Assembly (NCBI RefSeq): GCF_000719975.1
Contig: NZ_JOIJ01000022.1
Coordinates: forward strand, 1-53,292
Source of the DNA: Prauserella rugosa
Lineage (GTDB): Bacteria; Actinomycetota; Actinomycetes; Mycobacteriales; Pseudonocardiaceae
Direction: 5' to 3'
DNA length: 53,292 nt
Shown here piece by piece: positions 33,472 through 43,323 of the stretch. The position numbers were made by a program, and so were the translations under genes. Position 1 is the stretch's first letter. The number at the start of each line of letters is the position of its first letter. The notes beneath the pieces were generated by a model. That model made no database searches and was not told the DNA's origin. It worked only from the letters and a program-made list of their open reading frames with translations.

Positions 33472-34911
33472 ATGTGTGCACACCCCGCGGGGCCCCGGCA
33501 CGCCGAGGTCTACCCGCACGCCGATCAGGCAGGTTTCCCGCCGTCCAGTTCGGACGAGATCGACCGGCTGCACGCGAAGGTGTGGCCCCGCAACACGTTC
33601 CGCGGTCCGGACGGCGTGGTCCGTATCGCCGGAGTGGACGTGCGCGAGCTCGCCCGCACCTACGGCACGCCGCTGTTCGTCATCGACGAGGCCGACTTCA
33701 AGTTCCGCTGCGCCGAGTACGCCGCCGCCTTCGAGGACCCGGCGCTCGTGCACTACGCGGGTAAGGCCTTCCTCTGCACCGAGGTCGCCCGCTGGGTCGC
33801 AGGCCAGGGGCTGAGCCTGGACGTGTGCAGCGGAGGAGAACTCGAGGTCGCCAGGCGCGCCGAGTTCCCGCCGGAGCGGATCACGTTCCACGGCAACAAC
33901 AAGTCGGTCGACGAACTCGAGGCCGCCGTCGACGCGGGGGTCGGCACGGTCGTGCTCGACTCGTACTACGAGATCGCCCGCCTCGCCGAGATCGCCGCGC
34001 GCAAGGACGTCGTGCAGCAGGTGCTGGTGCGCGTGACGGTCGGCGTCGAGGCGCACACCCACGAGTTCATCGCCACCGCCCACGAGGACCAGAAGTTCGG
34101 CTTCTCGCTCGCGTCCGGGGACGCGGCGGAGGCCGTGCGCCGGGTGCTGAACGCGCCGTCGTTGCAGCTGGTGGGCCTGCACAGCCACATCGGCTCGCAG
34201 ATCTTCGACGCCGACGGTTTCGAGGTGGCCGCGCGGCGCGTGGTCGGCCTGCTCGTCGAGTTGCGCAAGGAACACGGCGCCGAGGCGCTCGAGAGCCTCA
34301 CCACCGTCGACCTCGGCGGTGGGTTCGGTATCGCCTACACCGAGAAGGACAACCCGCCGCCACCCGCGCAGCTGGTCACGCAGATCCGCGACATCGTGCG
34401 CAAGGAGTGCGCGTTCGCCGACATCCCGGTGCCGCGGATCGCGGGGGAGCCGGGGCGCGCCATCGCCGGTCCCGGCACGGTCACGCTTTACGAGACCGGC
34501 ACCATCAAGGACGTCGTGCTCGGCGACGAGGGGGTGCGGCGGTACGTCAGCGTCGACGGCGGGATGAGCGACAACATCCGCACCGCGCTGTACGACGCGG
34601 CCTACGACGTGCGCCTGGTCTCCCGCGCCGGTGACGACGGCCAGCCGGAGCCGGTGAACGCCGTCCTGTCCCGCGTCGTGGGAAAGCACTGTGAGTCCGG
34701 TGACATCGTCGTCCGTGACTGCTGGTTGCCGGAGACCCTGGCACCGGGCGATCTGCTCGCGGTCGCCGCCACGGGTGCGTACTGCTACTCGATGGCCAGC
34801 AACTACAACCGTCAGCCGCGGCCGGCGGTGGTCGCCGTGCGGAACGGCTCCCACCGGCTGCTGCTGCGCAGGGAGACGTACGACGACATGCTGCGGCTGG
34901 AGGCGTCATGA
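33472..34911 (+). CDS. lysA: Diaminopimelate decarboxylase
   Basis: 479 residues. The last step of lysine synthesis, meso-diaminopimelate to L-lysine, PLP-dependent, alanine-racemase fold. The PLP lysine is Lys98 in [36 protein letters not shown] and KHCESGD (active-site Cys from the partner subunit) are present. The N-terminus is about 20 residues longer than the E. coli protein, as in other actinobacteria. ATG 33472 lies seven bases after the argS stop, with AAGGA unusually close, so translation is likely coupled. Confidence 0.94.
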   Translation: MCAHPAGPRHAEVYPHADQAGFPPSSSDEIDRLHAKVWPRNTFRGPDGVVRIAGVDVRELARTYGTPLFVIDEADFKFRCAEYAAAFEDPALVHYAGKAFLCTEVARWVAGQGLSLDVCSGGELEVARRAEFPPERITFHGNNKSVDELEAAVDAGVGTVVLDSYYEIARLAEIAARKDVVQQVLVRVTVGVEAHTHEFIATAHEDQKFGFSLASGDAAEAVRRVLNAPSLQLVGLHSHIGSQIFDADGFEVAARRVVGLLVELRKEHGAEALESLTTVDLGGGFGIAYTEKDNPPPPAQLVTQIRDIVRKECAFADIPVPRIAGEPGRAIAGPGTVTLYETGTIKDVVLGDEGVRRYVSVDGGMSDNIRTALYDAAYDVRLVSRAGDDGQPEPVNAVLSRVVGKHCESGDIVVRDCWLPETLAPGDLLAVAATGAYCYSMASNYNRQPRPAVVAVRNGSHRLLLRRETYDDMLRLEAS

Positions 34912-34981
34912 GCGACCCTTGTGCGCTTCTCGCTCGTGTAAGCCGACCGGGTGCGGGTGTCCCGCAGGTTCTGGAGGTGTC

Positions 34982-36277
34982 ATGACGGAGCCGGTCAAGG
35001 TGGCCCTGCTCGGCTGCGGGACCGTCGGCAGTGAAGTGACTCGCATGCTGCTGGACGACCCGGGCGAGCTCGCCGCGCGCGTGGGCGCGCCGGTGGAGCT
35101 GGCGGGCATCGCGGTGCGGAGGCCGGACAAGCACCCGGAGCTGCCGCAGGAGCTGGTGACGGCCGACGCGACGGCGCTCATCGACTCCGATGTGGACATC
35201 GTGGTCGAGCTGATCGGCGGTATCGATCCGGTGCGCGGTTGGTTGCTTTCGGCCCTGCGTAAGGGGAAATCGGTCGTCACGGGTAACAAGGCCTTGCTCT
35301 CGGAGCATGCGGGCGAGCTGGCCGACGCCGCCGCCGAGTCGGGTGCCGACCTGTACTACGAGGCCGCCGTCGCGGGGGCCATCCCGTTGCTGCGCCCGGT
35401 GCGCGAGTCGCTGGCCGGTGACCGCATCACGCGGGTGATGGGCATCGTGAACGGCACGACCAACTTCATCCTGTCCGCGATGGACTCGACGGGTGCCGGC
35501 TACGCCGAGACGCTCGACGAGGCCACGCGGCTCGGGTATGCCGAGGCCGATCCGACGGCCGATGTGGACGGTTACGACGCCGCGTCGAAGGCGGCCATCA
35601 TCGCGTCGCTCGCCTTCCACAGCCGGGTGACGGCGGCCGACGTCTACCGCGAGGGCATCGCGGGCATCAGCTCGTCGGACATCACGGCCGCGAAGTCGTT
35701 GGGGCGTACGGTCAAACTGCTGTCCATCTGCGAGCGGGTGACCGAAGAGGACGGTTCGGAGTCGGTGTCGGCCCGCGTGCATCCGGTGATGATCCCGCGC
35801 TCGCATCAGCTCGCCGGCGTCAGCGGTGCCTTCAACGCCGTGTACGTCGAGGCCGAGGCCGCGGGGCAGCTGATGTTCTACGGCCAGGGCGCGGGCGGTG
35901 CCCCCACGGCCAGTGCCGTGCTCGGCGACCTGGTGTCGGCCGCCAGGAACAAGGTCGCCGGAGGGCGTGGTCCGCGCGAGTCCGCGCACGCCGCGCTGCC
36001 GGTGCGCCCGATGGGGCAGACGCCGACGCGTTATCACGTGAGTCTCGACGTGGCCGACAAGCCTGGCGTGCTCGCGCAGGTGGCGCAGGTCTTCGCGGCT
36101 CACGGCGTGAGTATTTCCACCGTGCGCCAACGGGATCGGCGTTCCACCGCGAGCCTGGTCGTGGTCACGCACCAGGCTCCCGACGCCGCGTTGCGGTCCA
36201 CTGTGGATGAGATCGACAAGCTCGACGTCGTGCGCGAGGTCGTGAGTGTGATGCGTGTGGAAGGCGAGGCGGAGTGA
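34982..36277 (+). CDS. hom: Homoserine dehydrogenase
   Basis: 431 residues. Reduces aspartate semialdehyde to homoserine, the branch point to threonine and methionine. The Rossmann motif GCGTVG is at residues 11-16; [16 protein letters not shown] and [14 protein letters not shown] with [19 protein letters not shown] form the catalytic domain. A C-terminal ACT domain ([21 protein letters not shown]) provides threonine feedback. ATG 34982 follows GGAGG. The end overlaps thrC by four bases. Confidence 0.95.
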   Translation: MTEPVKVALLGCGTVGSEVTRMLLDDPGELAARVGAPVELAGIAVRRPDKHPELPQELVTADATALIDSDVDIVVELIGGIDPVRGWLLSALRKGKSVVTGNKALLSEHAGELADAAAESGADLYYEAAVAGAIPLLRPVRESLAGDRITRVMGIVNGTTNFILSAMDSTGAGYAETLDEATRLGYAEADPTADVDGYDAASKAAIIASLAFHSRVTAADVYREGIAGISSSDITAAKSLGRTVKLLSICERVTEEDGSESVSARVHPVMIPRSHQLAGVSGAFNAVYVEAEAAGQLMFYGQGAGGAPTASAVLGDLVSAARNKVAGGRGPRESAHAALPVRPMGQTPTRYHVSLDVADKPGVLAQVAQVFAAHGVSISTVRQRDRRSTASLVVVTHQAPDAALRSTVDEIDKLDVVREVVSVMRVEGEAE

Positions 36278-37377
36278 GCAGCGAGAGCGCGGTGGGCGCG
36301 GTGGGTGCGAGCGGCGCCGTGAAGGCGGGCTGGCCGGGGATCATCAAGGCGTACTCGTCGCGGATCCCGATTCCCGAGGGCGCCGAGGTCGTGACGCTCG
36401 GGGAGGGCAACACGCCGTTGCTGCCCGCCCCGCACCTGTCGGAGCTGACCGGTGCGTCGGTGTATCTCAAGGTCGAGGGCGCGAACCCGACCGGGTCATT
36501 CAAGGACCGGGGGATGACCGTCGCCATGACGCACGCGAGGGCGAGCGGGCTCAAGGCCGTCATCTGCGCCTCGACGGGTAACACCTCGGCGTCGGCGTCG
36601 GCGTACGCCGCGCGGGCCGGTCTCGCCACGGCCGTGCTGGTGCCACAGGGCAAGATCGCGCTCGGCAAGATGGCGCAGGCGGTGCTGCACGGCGCGCGGA
36701 TCCTGCAGATCGACGGCAACTTCGACGACTGTCTCGAACTGGCGCGCAAGACTGCGGCCGACTATCCGGTGACGCTGGTGAACTCGGTCAACCCGGTGCG
36801 CCTGGTCGGCCAGAAGAGTGCGGCGTGGGAGATCTGTGACGCGCTCGGGTACGCACCGGACATCCACTGCCTGCCCGTCGGCAACGCGGGCAACATCACC
36901 GCCTACTGGGCCGGCTACACCGAGTACGCCGCCGACGGGATCGTCGAGGCGACCCCGCGCATGTTCGGATTCCAGGCGGCGGGGGCAGCTCCGCTCGTGC
37001 GGGGTGAGCCCGTGACGGAGCCGGAGACGGTCGCCACGGCCATCCGCGTGGGCAGCCCGGCCTCGTGGGAAGGCGCGGTGAAGGCGAAAACGGCCAGCGG
37101 GGGACTGTTCGACGCCGTGACCGACGAGAAGATCCTGGCCGCCTACCGGCTCCTGGCGAGCAAGGAGGGCGTGTTCGTCGAGCCGGCCTCGGCGACGAGC
37201 GTCGCCGGATTGCTCGCGACCGCCGACGACGGCCGGATTCCCAGCGGTGCCACCGTTGTCTGCACGGTCACCGGGCACGGCCTGAAGGACCCCGGCACGG
37301 CCCTGGAGGGCAACGTCGAGGTCGAACCGCTCGCCGTCGACCCGCGTGCCGTGGCGTCCGCATTGGAGCTCTCGTGA
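36274..37377 (+). CDS. thrC: Threonine synthase
   Basis: 367 residues. PLP enzyme turning O-phosphohomoserine into threonine. The PLP lysine is Lys77 in [28 protein letters not shown] and [12 protein letters not shown] (phosphate cup) are conserved. It is the short (about 360 residues) bacterial/actinobacterial type. GTG 36274 overlaps the hom stop (GTGA), and its own stop overlaps thrB in the same way, giving a tight hom-thrC-thrB unit. Confidence 0.95.
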   Translation: MSSESAVGAVGASGAVKAGWPGIIKAYSSRIPIPEGAEVVTLGEGNTPLLPAPHLSELTGASVYLKVEGANPTGSFKDRGMTVAMTHARASGLKAVICASTGNTSASASAYAARAGLATAVLVPQGKIALGKMAQAVLHGARILQIDGNFDDCLELARKTAADYPVTLVNSVNPVRLVGQKSAAWEICDALGYAPDIHCLPVGNAGNITAYWAGYTEYAADGIVEATPRMFGFQAAGAAPLVRGEPVTEPETVATAIRVGSPASWEGAVKAKTASGGLFDAVTDEKILAAYRLLASKEGVFVEPASATSVAGLLATADDGRIPSGATVVCTVTGHGLKDPGTALEGNVEVEPLAVDPRAVASALELS

Positions 37378-38285
37378 GGTTCACCGTCCGGGTTCCGGCC
37401 TCGACGGCGAACCTCGGGCCGGGATTCGACTCGCTCGGTCTTGCGTTGGCACTGCACGACATCGTGGAGTTCGAGACCACCGAGTCCGGTGTGGACATCG
37501 AGGTCCTCGACGCGGGTGCCGGCGACATGCGCAAGGTGCCGCGCGGGCCGCGGCATCTCGTCGTACGGGCGTGGGAGGCGGCGTGCGCCCGGCTGGGCAT
37601 CACGCCGCCTGGGCTGCGGTTGCGGTGTCACAACGCGATTCCGCACTCGCGCGGGCTCGGGTCGTCGGCGGCGGCGATCGTCACGGGAATCGCGGCCGCC
37701 TACACGGTCGCGGGCCGCGAGCTCGACGCCGACGCGCTGCACCTGGCTGCCGAGTTCGAGGGACACGCCGACAACGTGGCCGCCAGCCTGTACGGCGGGT
37801 TCGTCGTGGCGTGGTCGTCGGGGGAGCGGTTCCACGCGGAGCGGCTGACCCCGCACGAGTCGATCCGGCCCGTCGTGGCGGTGCCGCCCACGCAGTCCTC
37901 GACCCACGAGACCCGCGGACTCCTGCCCGACCGGGTACCGCTGGCCGACGCCGTGTTCGCGGGCAGCCGCACCGCGCTGGCCGTGCACGCCATGACCCGG
38001 CGGCCGGACCTGCTGCTCGACGCCACCGACGACCGTCTCCACCAGGGGTATCGCAGGCCCGCCTACCCCGACACGATGCGGCTGGTCGACGGACTGCGGG
38101 CCCGCGGCGTGGCTGCGGCGGTCTCCGGTGCCGGACCGACCGTGCTCGCGCTGCCCTACGGTGACGGCACAGATGACGGCCGGGGGAACGCGGCGGGAAT
38201 ATTCCCCCCGGACCTCGACGTTGACGGATACGACGTCACCGAGCTGGCGATCGACCTGGACGGAGTGCAGGTCACCCGGGCCTGA
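37374..38285 (+). CDS. thrB: Homoserine kinase
   Basis: 303 residues, GHMP kinase family. Phosphorylates homoserine to the substrate of Thr[20 protein letters not shown] at the N-terminus, the ATP-binding glycine loop [16 protein letters not shown], and the C-terminal [11 protein letters not shown] motif are all present. GTG 37374 overlaps the thrC stop. The last gene of the threonine operon; rho follows with its own promoter. Confidence 0.95.
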   Translation: MRFTVRVPASTANLGPGFDSLGLALALHDIVEFETTESGVDIEVLDAGAGDMRKVPRGPRHLVVRAWEAACARLGITPPGLRLRCHNAIPHSRGLGSSAAAIVTGIAAAYTVAGRELDADALHLAAEFEGHADNVAASLYGGFVVAWSSGERFHAERLTPHESIRPVVAVPPTQSSTHETRGLLPDRVPLADAVFAGSRTALAVHAMTRRPDLLLDATDDRLHQGYRRPAYPDTMRLVDGLRARGVAAAVSGAGPTVLALPYGDGTDDGRGNAAGIFPPDLDVDGYDVTELAIDLDGVQVTRA

Positions 38286-38374
38286 GCGGCCCCGGTGCGC
38301 GGCCTCGTCCCGGCTCTCGTCCCCACGAGCGTGTGCCCACCGGTAGTGAGGCACGCCACGGGGCGGGGTGGTTG

Positions 38375-38403
38375 TTGCACCCACAAGGTGGGCGGTCTAC
38401 GCT
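38375..38403 (+). promoter_or_regulatory. Likely housekeeping promoter for rho
   Basis: TTGCAC (38375-38380), 17 bp, then TACGCT (38398-38403) fit a sigma-70-like actinobacterial promoter. It leaves an mRNA leader of about 260 bases before the rho GTG. The leader contains a GC-rich hairpin (GCGGCG/CGCCGC near 38541-38554) but no recognised riboswitch; long rho leaders often mediate autoregulation. Confidence 0.55.
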
Positions 38404-38673
38404 CGGGGGCGTTCGGTCACCGTGCTCGATATCCGCACCCGGTGATGGTCTCGGGAACATCTCCCGGATACATCTTCCGTTGTCTCTGAGGTCAGCGGGG
38501 GTACCCGGTATCACGGTGGTCGGCCCCACCTCTTGCAAGCGGCGTCGCCGCTGCGACACCCACGTCTCAGCGCCGGCCGCATGCAGAGAGCCGAAACGCC
38601 GTCTCGCAATTCGGACGCGGGCGGCGGTCCGCTGGTTCACCGACAAGGCGTGGACCGGTCAGGAAGGACATGT

Positions 38674-40680
38674 GTGAGCAACACCGATCTTTTGAGCGGC
38701 GACGCGAACGCCCAGGCAAGCGCGCCGGGTGACGGGGAGTCGCAGGCAGGCGGTGCAGCATCGACGCCGAAGCGGCGTCCTGGTGGGCTGTCCGGCATGG
38801 TCATCGCCGATCTTCGTGCTCTCGCCACCGAACTCGGCATCGGCGACACCACGGGCATGCGCAAGGGGGACCTGATCGCCGCCATCCGCGAACGGCAGGG
38901 CAAGACCAAGAAGCCCCGCGGCGGCGAGACGCAGTCCGCCGAGGCGACCCTGCCTCTCGACACCGAGAGCAAGCCAGCCAGGTCGAACGCCAGGACGGCG
39001 CAGAAGAGCACCGACGAACAGGCCGGGGCCGAGCAGAAGGTTCAGACCGGTTCGGACGGTGACTCCACCGCGAAGGCCGACGGCACCGCGAAGGCCGACG
39101 GGTCTGCGAACGGCGCGGCCAAGGGCGACAAGGCTGCGAAGGCCGACAAGGCCGAGACCCGGGGCGGCGCGAAGCAGAAGCCCGAGGGCGACGCCGAATC
39201 CGGTCAGTCCGGTGAGGGTGGCGGACGCCGTCGCCGTCGCGGCGGTGCCGGTCGGGGCACCGACAACGGCAACGCTGGCAACGCTGGCAACGGCGGCAGC
39301 AACGCCGGCGGCCAGGACCGTTCGGACGACGAGTCCGGCGACCGCAAGCAGAACAACCGTGGCGACAACAACCGTGGTGACAACCGCGGAGACAACAACC
39401 GCGGAGACAACAGCCGGGACGGCGGCAAGGACAACCGGGACGACGACGAGCGCGGCGGCCGCCGCGGACGTCGCTACCGGGACCGTCGCCGTCGCGGAGG
39501 CGGTCGTGGCGAGGGCGACACGGAGATCCGCGAGGACGACGTGCTGCTGCCCGTGGCCGGCATCCTCGACGTGCTCGACAACTACGCGTTCGTGCGCACG
39601 TCGGGGTACCTGCCGGGACCGAACGACGTCTACGTCTCGCTGTCGCTGGTCCGCAAGCACGGCCTGCGCCGCGGTGACGCGATCACCGGTGTCGTCCGCC
39701 AGCCGCGTGAGGGCGAGCAGCAGCGGCAGAAGTTCAACCCGTTGGTGCGTGTCGACTCGGTCAACGGACTCGACTCCGAGGTCGCCAAGAAGCGCCCCGA
39801 GTTCACGAAGCTGACGCCGCTGTACCCCAACGAGCGGCTCCGCCTCGAGACGCAGCCCACCAAGCTGACCACCCGCGTCATCGACCTGGTGATGCCGGTC
39901 GGCAAGGGCCAGCGTGCACTCATCGTCTCGCCGCCGAAGGCCGGTAAGACGACGATCATGCAGGACATCGCCAACGCGATCACGACGAACAACCCCGAGT
40001 GCCACCTGATGGTCGTGCTCGTGGACGAGCGTCCCGAAGAGGTCACCGACATGCAGCGGTCGGTGAACGGCGAGGTCATCGCCTCGACGTTCGACCGCCC
40101 GCCGTCGGACCACACGACGGTCGCCGAGCTGTCCATCGAGCGGGCCAAGCGGCTCGTCGAGATGGGTCACGACGTGGTCGTGCTGCTCGACTCGATCACC
40201 CGCCTCGGCCGTGCCTACAACCTGGCGGCCCCGGCGTCCGGCCGGATCCTCTCCGGTGGTGTCGACTCGACGGCGCTGTTCCCGCCGAAGCGGTTCCTCG
40301 GCGCGGCCCGCAACATCGAGGACGGCGGTTCGCTGACCATCTTCGCCACCGCGATGGTGGAGACCGGTTCCACCGGCGACACGGTCATCTTCGAGGAGTT
40401 CAAGGGCACCGGTAACGCCGAGCTCAAGCTCGACCGGAAGATCGCCGAGCGCCGCGTGTTCCCCGCGGTCGACGTCAACCCGTCCGGCACGCGCAAGGAG
40501 GAGCTGCTCCTCTCGCCGGACGAGCTGGCCGTCACGCACAAGCTGCACCGAGTGCTGCACGCGCTCGACTCGCAGCAGGCGATCGACCTGCTCATCGACC
40601 GGCTCAAGAAGTCGAAGACGAACATCGAGTTCCTGATGCAGATCTCGAAGAGCACCCCGGGCGCCGACGAACAGCAGTAG
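38674..40680 (+). CDS. rho: Transcription termination factor Rho
   Basis: 668 residues, hexameric RNA helicase. An N-terminal Rho_N/SAP-like helix-turn (LSGMVIADLRALATELGIGDTTGMRKGDLIAAI, about 45-77) is followed by a disordered insertion of about 200 residues rich in Lys, Arg, Asp, Asn and Gly (NRGDNNRGDNRGD repeats at about 227-250, RRGRRYRDRRRRGGGRGEGD), then the cold-shock RNA-binding domain (GILDVLDNYAFVRTSGYLPG), Walker A PPKAGKTTIM (about 420-428) and Walker B VVLLDSITRLGRAYN. Such insertions are typical of high-GC actinobacterial Rho. GTG 38674 follows AGGAAGGA. Confidence 0.96.
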   Translation: MSNTDLLSGDANAQASAPGDGESQAGGAASTPKRRPGGLSGMVIADLRALATELGIGDTTGMRKGDLIAAIRERQGKTKKPRGGETQSAEATLPLDTESKPARSNARTAQKSTDEQAGAEQKVQTGSDGDSTAKADGTAKADGSANGAAKGDKAAKADKAETRGGAKQKPEGDAESGQSGEGGGRRRRRGGAGRGTDNGNAGNAGNGGSNAGGQDRSDDESGDRKQNNRGDNNRGDNRGDNNRGDNSRDGGKDNRDDDERGGRRGRRYRDRRRRGGGRGEGDTEIREDDVLLPVAGILDVLDNYAFVRTSGYLPGPNDVYVSLSLVRKHGLRRGDAITGVVRQPREGEQQRQKFNPLVRVDSVNGLDSEVAKKRPEFTKLTPLYPNERLRLETQPTKLTTRVIDLVMPVGKGQRALIVSPPKAGKTTIMQDIANAITTNNPECHLMVVLVDERPEEVTDMQRSVNGEVIASTFDRPPSDHTTVAELSIERAKRLVEMGHDVVVLLDSITRLGRAYNLAAPASGRILSGGVDSTALFPPKRFLGAARNIEDGGSLTIFATAMVETGSTGDTVIFEEFKGTGNAELKLDRKIAERRVFPAVDVNPSGTRKEELLLSPDELAVTHKLHRVLHALDSQQAIDLLIDRLKKSKTNIEFLMQISKSTPGADEQQ

Positions 40681-40692
40681 TCCTCGCCCGAG

Positions 40693-40739
40693 ACACGCGT
40701 GTGGCCCCCGTCGAACGCCGGCGGGGGCCACACGCGTGT
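40693..40739. terminator. 18-bp hairpin between convergent rho and GntR genes
   Basis: Arms 40693-40710 and 40722-40739 are perfectly complementary with an 11-base loop. It lies 12 bp after the rho stop and 17 bp after the stop of the convergent regulator gene, so it probably ends transcription of both. No T-tract. Confidence 0.85.
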
Positions 40740-40755
40740 TCGGGGTGCAGTGCCC

Positions 40756-41388
40756 TCAGGCGGGCCCTGCGCTGGTGAGCCGTGTCAGGTACGCGTCGCG
40801 CGAGGGCAGCAGGTGCTCGCGGCACAGGTCGGCCAGCGTCTCGCTGTCGCCCGACCGGAGGGCGTCGATCATCGCCCAGTGCTCGTTCCTGCTGCGCGAC
40901 AGATACTCCGGCGACGTGACCGTCACCGACCGGATCGCGTGTGCCATCTGGGCGTGCCGCTGGATCGCCTCCACCAGCACCGTGTTGTCGGACAGGCCGA
41001 ACAGGGTGCGATGGAAGGCCGTGTTCGCCTTGGTGACGTCCCGCAGCTGTCCCGCGTCGACGCCGGCGTCGTGCCTGCGCTGGATCTCCACGAGCTCCTC
41101 CAATCGCTCCCCGTCGACCGGCACCGGGATCAACCGTGCACAGTGGACCTCCAGCAGCTCGCGGACCGCGTACAGGTCACGCACCTCCTTGGCCGTGTAC
41201 GCCTTCACGAAGGCGCCCACGTTGGGTTTGCGCTCCACGAGTCCCCGGCTCTCGAGCTCCTGCAACGCACTGCGCACGACGTGCCGCTTCGCGGAGAACG
41301 CCCGCATGAGCTCGTCCTCGACGAGTCGTTCCCTCGGGAATCGCAGGCCGAGGACGATCTCCTCCTCCAGCTGCTCGAGCAAGGACAA
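40756..41388 (-). CDS. GntR-family (FadR subfamily, FCD domain) regulator
   Basis: 210 residues. An N-terminal winged HTH (LEQLEEEIVLGLRFPRERLVEDELMRAFSAKRHVVRSALQELESRGLVERKPNVGAFV, residues 4-62) and a C-terminal FCD ligand domain with metal-binding histidines in FHRTLFGL and NEHWAMIDAL. TTG 41388 is chosen because GGAGGT lies nine bases upstream. It is divergent from a sugar-acid dehydratase and permease, so it probably represses them until a sugar acid is bound. Confidence 0.87.
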   Translation of the reverse strand: MSLLEQLEEEIVLGLRFPRERLVEDELMRAFSAKRHVVRSALQELESRGLVERKPNVGAFVKAYTAKEVRDLYAVRELLEVHCARLIPVPVDGERLEELVEIQRRHDAGVDAGQLRDVTKANTAFHRTLFGLSDNTVLVEAIQRHAQMAHAIRSVTVTSPEYLSRSRNEHWAMIDALRSGDSETLADLCREHLLPSRDAYLTRLTSAGPA

Positions 41389-41453
41389 CGCGCTGCTACC
41401 TCCATGACGTCCGGGGTGGGTGAATCAGTTTCGCACGGGCGTTGCGCATGCTT

Positions 41454-41467
41454 CCACAACCGTGGTT
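41454..41467. promoter_or_regulatory. Possible GntR operator in the divergent promoter region
   Basis: CCACAACCGTGGTT contains overlapping small palindromes: CCAC/GTGG and AACC/GGTT. It lies between the regulator and dehydratase start codons, 48 bp before the latter. FadR-type operators are short inverted repeats with TGGT/ACCA half-sites, which this partly resembles. Confidence 0.35.
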
Positions 41468-41514
41468 AGATGTCGCCGTTTTCATCGGAAAGATTATTGA
41501 TAATGAGGTCGATA

Positions 41515-43266
41515 ATGGCTGACGGCGTGCGTGACGCGGACGACCCCACCCAGGGCATGACGCGAGGCCTGCCGAACTACGGCGACTCTGGGTTCTCGTT
41601 GTTCCTGCGCAAGGCGTTCATCAAGGGTGCGGGTTACACCGACGAGGCGCTCGACCGCACGGTCGTCGGCATCGTCAACACCGGCAGCGGGTTCAACCCC
41701 TGCCACGGCAACATGCCGCAGCTCATCGAGGCCGTGAAGCGGGGCGTGATGCTCGCGGGCGGACTGCCCGTCGACTTCCCGACGATCTCGTTGCACGAGA
41801 GCTTCTCCAACCCGACGAGCATGTACTTGCGCAACCTCATGTCGATGGACACCGAGGAGATGATCAACGCGCTGCCGCTGGACGCGGTCGTGCTCATCGG
41901 CGGTTGCGACAAGACCGTCCCCGCGCAGCTGATGGGCGCCGCATCGGCCGGCATCCCCGCGATCCAGCTCGTCACCGGCTCCATGCTCACCGGCGGCCAC
42001 CGCGGCGAACGCGTCGGCGCCTGCACCGACTGCCGCGCCTTCTGGGGCAGGTACCGCGGCGACGAGATCGACGACCAGGAGATCTCCGAGGTCAACTCGA
42101 GCCTCGTCGGCAGCGTCGGAACGTGCTCGGTGATGGGCACCGCCAGCACGATGGCGGGGATCGCCGAGGCGATGGGCATCGCCCTGCCCGGCAGTGCCAC
42201 GCCGCCCGCCGTCACCGCCGACCGCATGCGCATCGCCGAGCAGACCGGCACGCGCGCCGTCGGCATCGCGCGCGAACGGCTCACGATCGACCGGATCCTC
42301 ACCGAGTCGTCGTTCGAGAATGCCCTGCGCGTGCTCCTGGCACTCGGCGGGTCGACCAACGGCATCGTGCATCTGGCCGCCGTGGCCGGCCGCCTCGGCT
42401 TCGACCTCGACCTCGAGCGTTTCGACCGGCTCAGCAGAGAGACCCCGGTGCTGGTCAACCTCAAGCCCGCAGGCACGCACTACATGGAGGACCTGCACCG
42501 GGCGGGTGGCATCCCGATGCTGCTGGAGCGCCTGCGCGACCTCATCGACCTCGACGCACTCACGATCACCGGGCGCACGCTGGGGGAGGAGCTCGCCGAG
42601 CGCGACACCTCGTTCCCGCAGGAAGTCGTCCGCCCGCGCGAGGACCCGATCTACCCGGCGGGCAGCATCGCCGTGCTGCGCGGCAACCTCGCACCCGGCG
42701 GCGCGATCATCAAGCAGGCCGCCGCGACCCCGGAGTTGCTCGAGCACACCGGACGCGCCGTAATGTTCGAGAACTCCGCCGACATGGCCGAGCGCATCGA
42801 CTCCGAAGACCTCGACGTGCGGGCCGACGACGTCCTCGTGCTCAAGAACATCGGGCCGACCGGCGCGCCGGGCATGCCCGAGGCCGGCTACATCCCGATC
42901 CCCAAGAAGCTCGCCCGGCAGGGCGTCAAGGACATGGTGCGCATCTCCGACGGCCGCATGTCCGGCACGGCGCGCGGCACGATCGTGCTGCACGTCTCTC
43001 CGGAATCGGCGATCGGCGGTCCGCTCGCCTACGTCCGCGACGGCGACACCGTCCGGCTCAGCGTCACCGACCGCGTGCTCTCGCTCGAGGTGAGCGACGA
43101 CGAGCTCGCACGGCGCGCCGAGGGCCAGCCCGTGACGCGACCGGCGACCCCGGCGCGCGGCTACCGGAAGTTGTTCGTCGACGAGGTCACCCAGGCCGAG
43201 GAGGGCGTCGACTTCCGCTTCCTGCAGGCCGAGTCCAAGCGCGGCGCCGTTCCTCGCGCCCGCTGA
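41515..43266 (+). CDS. IlvD/Edd-family dehydratase, likely sugar-acid (aldonate) dehydratase
   Basis: 583 residues. Fe-S dehydratase family. Cluster cysteines occur in NPCHG, GGCDKTVPAQLMG and GTCSVMGTAST; the typical C-terminal KNIGPTGAPGMPEAGYIPIPKKL and ISDGRMSGTARGTIVLHVSPE (catalytic Ser region) are present. The order with a GntR/FCD regulator and a GntP permease, and the wording of the ends, favour an arabonate/xylonate/gluconate-type dehydratase making a 2-keto-3-deoxy acid over the isoleucine-valine enzyme IlvD. ATG 41515 follows GAGG. No aldolase or KDG kinase gene is adjacent. Confidence 0.87.
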   Translation: MADGVRDADDPTQGMTRGLPNYGDSGFSLFLRKAFIKGAGYTDEALDRTVVGIVNTGSGFNPCHGNMPQLIEAVKRGVMLAGGLPVDFPTISLHESFSNPTSMYLRNLMSMDTEEMINALPLDAVVLIGGCDKTVPAQLMGAASAGIPAIQLVTGSMLTGGHRGERVGACTDCRAFWGRYRGDEIDDQEISEVNSSLVGSVGTCSVMGTASTMAGIAEAMGIALPGSATPPAVTADRMRIAEQTGTRAVGIARERLTIDRILTESSFENALRVLLALGGSTNGIVHLAAVAGRLGFDLDLERFDRLSRETPVLVNLKPAGTHYMEDLHRAGGIPMLLERLRDLIDLDALTITGRTLGEELAERDTSFPQEVVRPREDPIYPAGSIAVLRGNLAPGGAIIKQAAATPELLEHTGRAVMFENSADMAERIDSEDLDVRADDVLVLKNIGPTGAPGMPEAGYIPIPKKLARQGVKDMVRISDGRMSGTARGTIVLHVSPESAIGGPLAYVRDGDTVRLSVTDRVLSLEVSDDELARRAEGQPVTRPATPARGYRKLFVDEVTQAEEGVDFRFLQAESKRGAVPRAR

Positions 43267-43323
43267 CCCCGAGTTCTCCCCGCAAACCCCACTCTTTCCC
43301 TTTCGACACTCAATGGTGATGTC

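Noticed and set aside
34982..38285. A hidden attenuator or leader peptide for the threonine operon
   Set aside because: The 70-bp lysA-hom gap is too short and shows no Thr-rich peptide or alternative hairpins.
39350..39420. Short repeats that could be taken for a CRISPR or tandem array
   Set aside because: They lie in frame inside rho, encode the NRGDN tract, and have no spacers.
38659..40731. A 690-codon open frame antisense to rho
   Set aside because: It is Val/Leu/Ala/Arg repetitive with no motif, while rho on the plus strand is unmistakable.
41515..43266. Calling the dehydratase ilvD (branched-chain amino acid synthesis)
   Set aside because: The GntR/FCD regulator and GntP permease next to it fit a sugar-acid dehydratase better, and no ilv genes are nearby.
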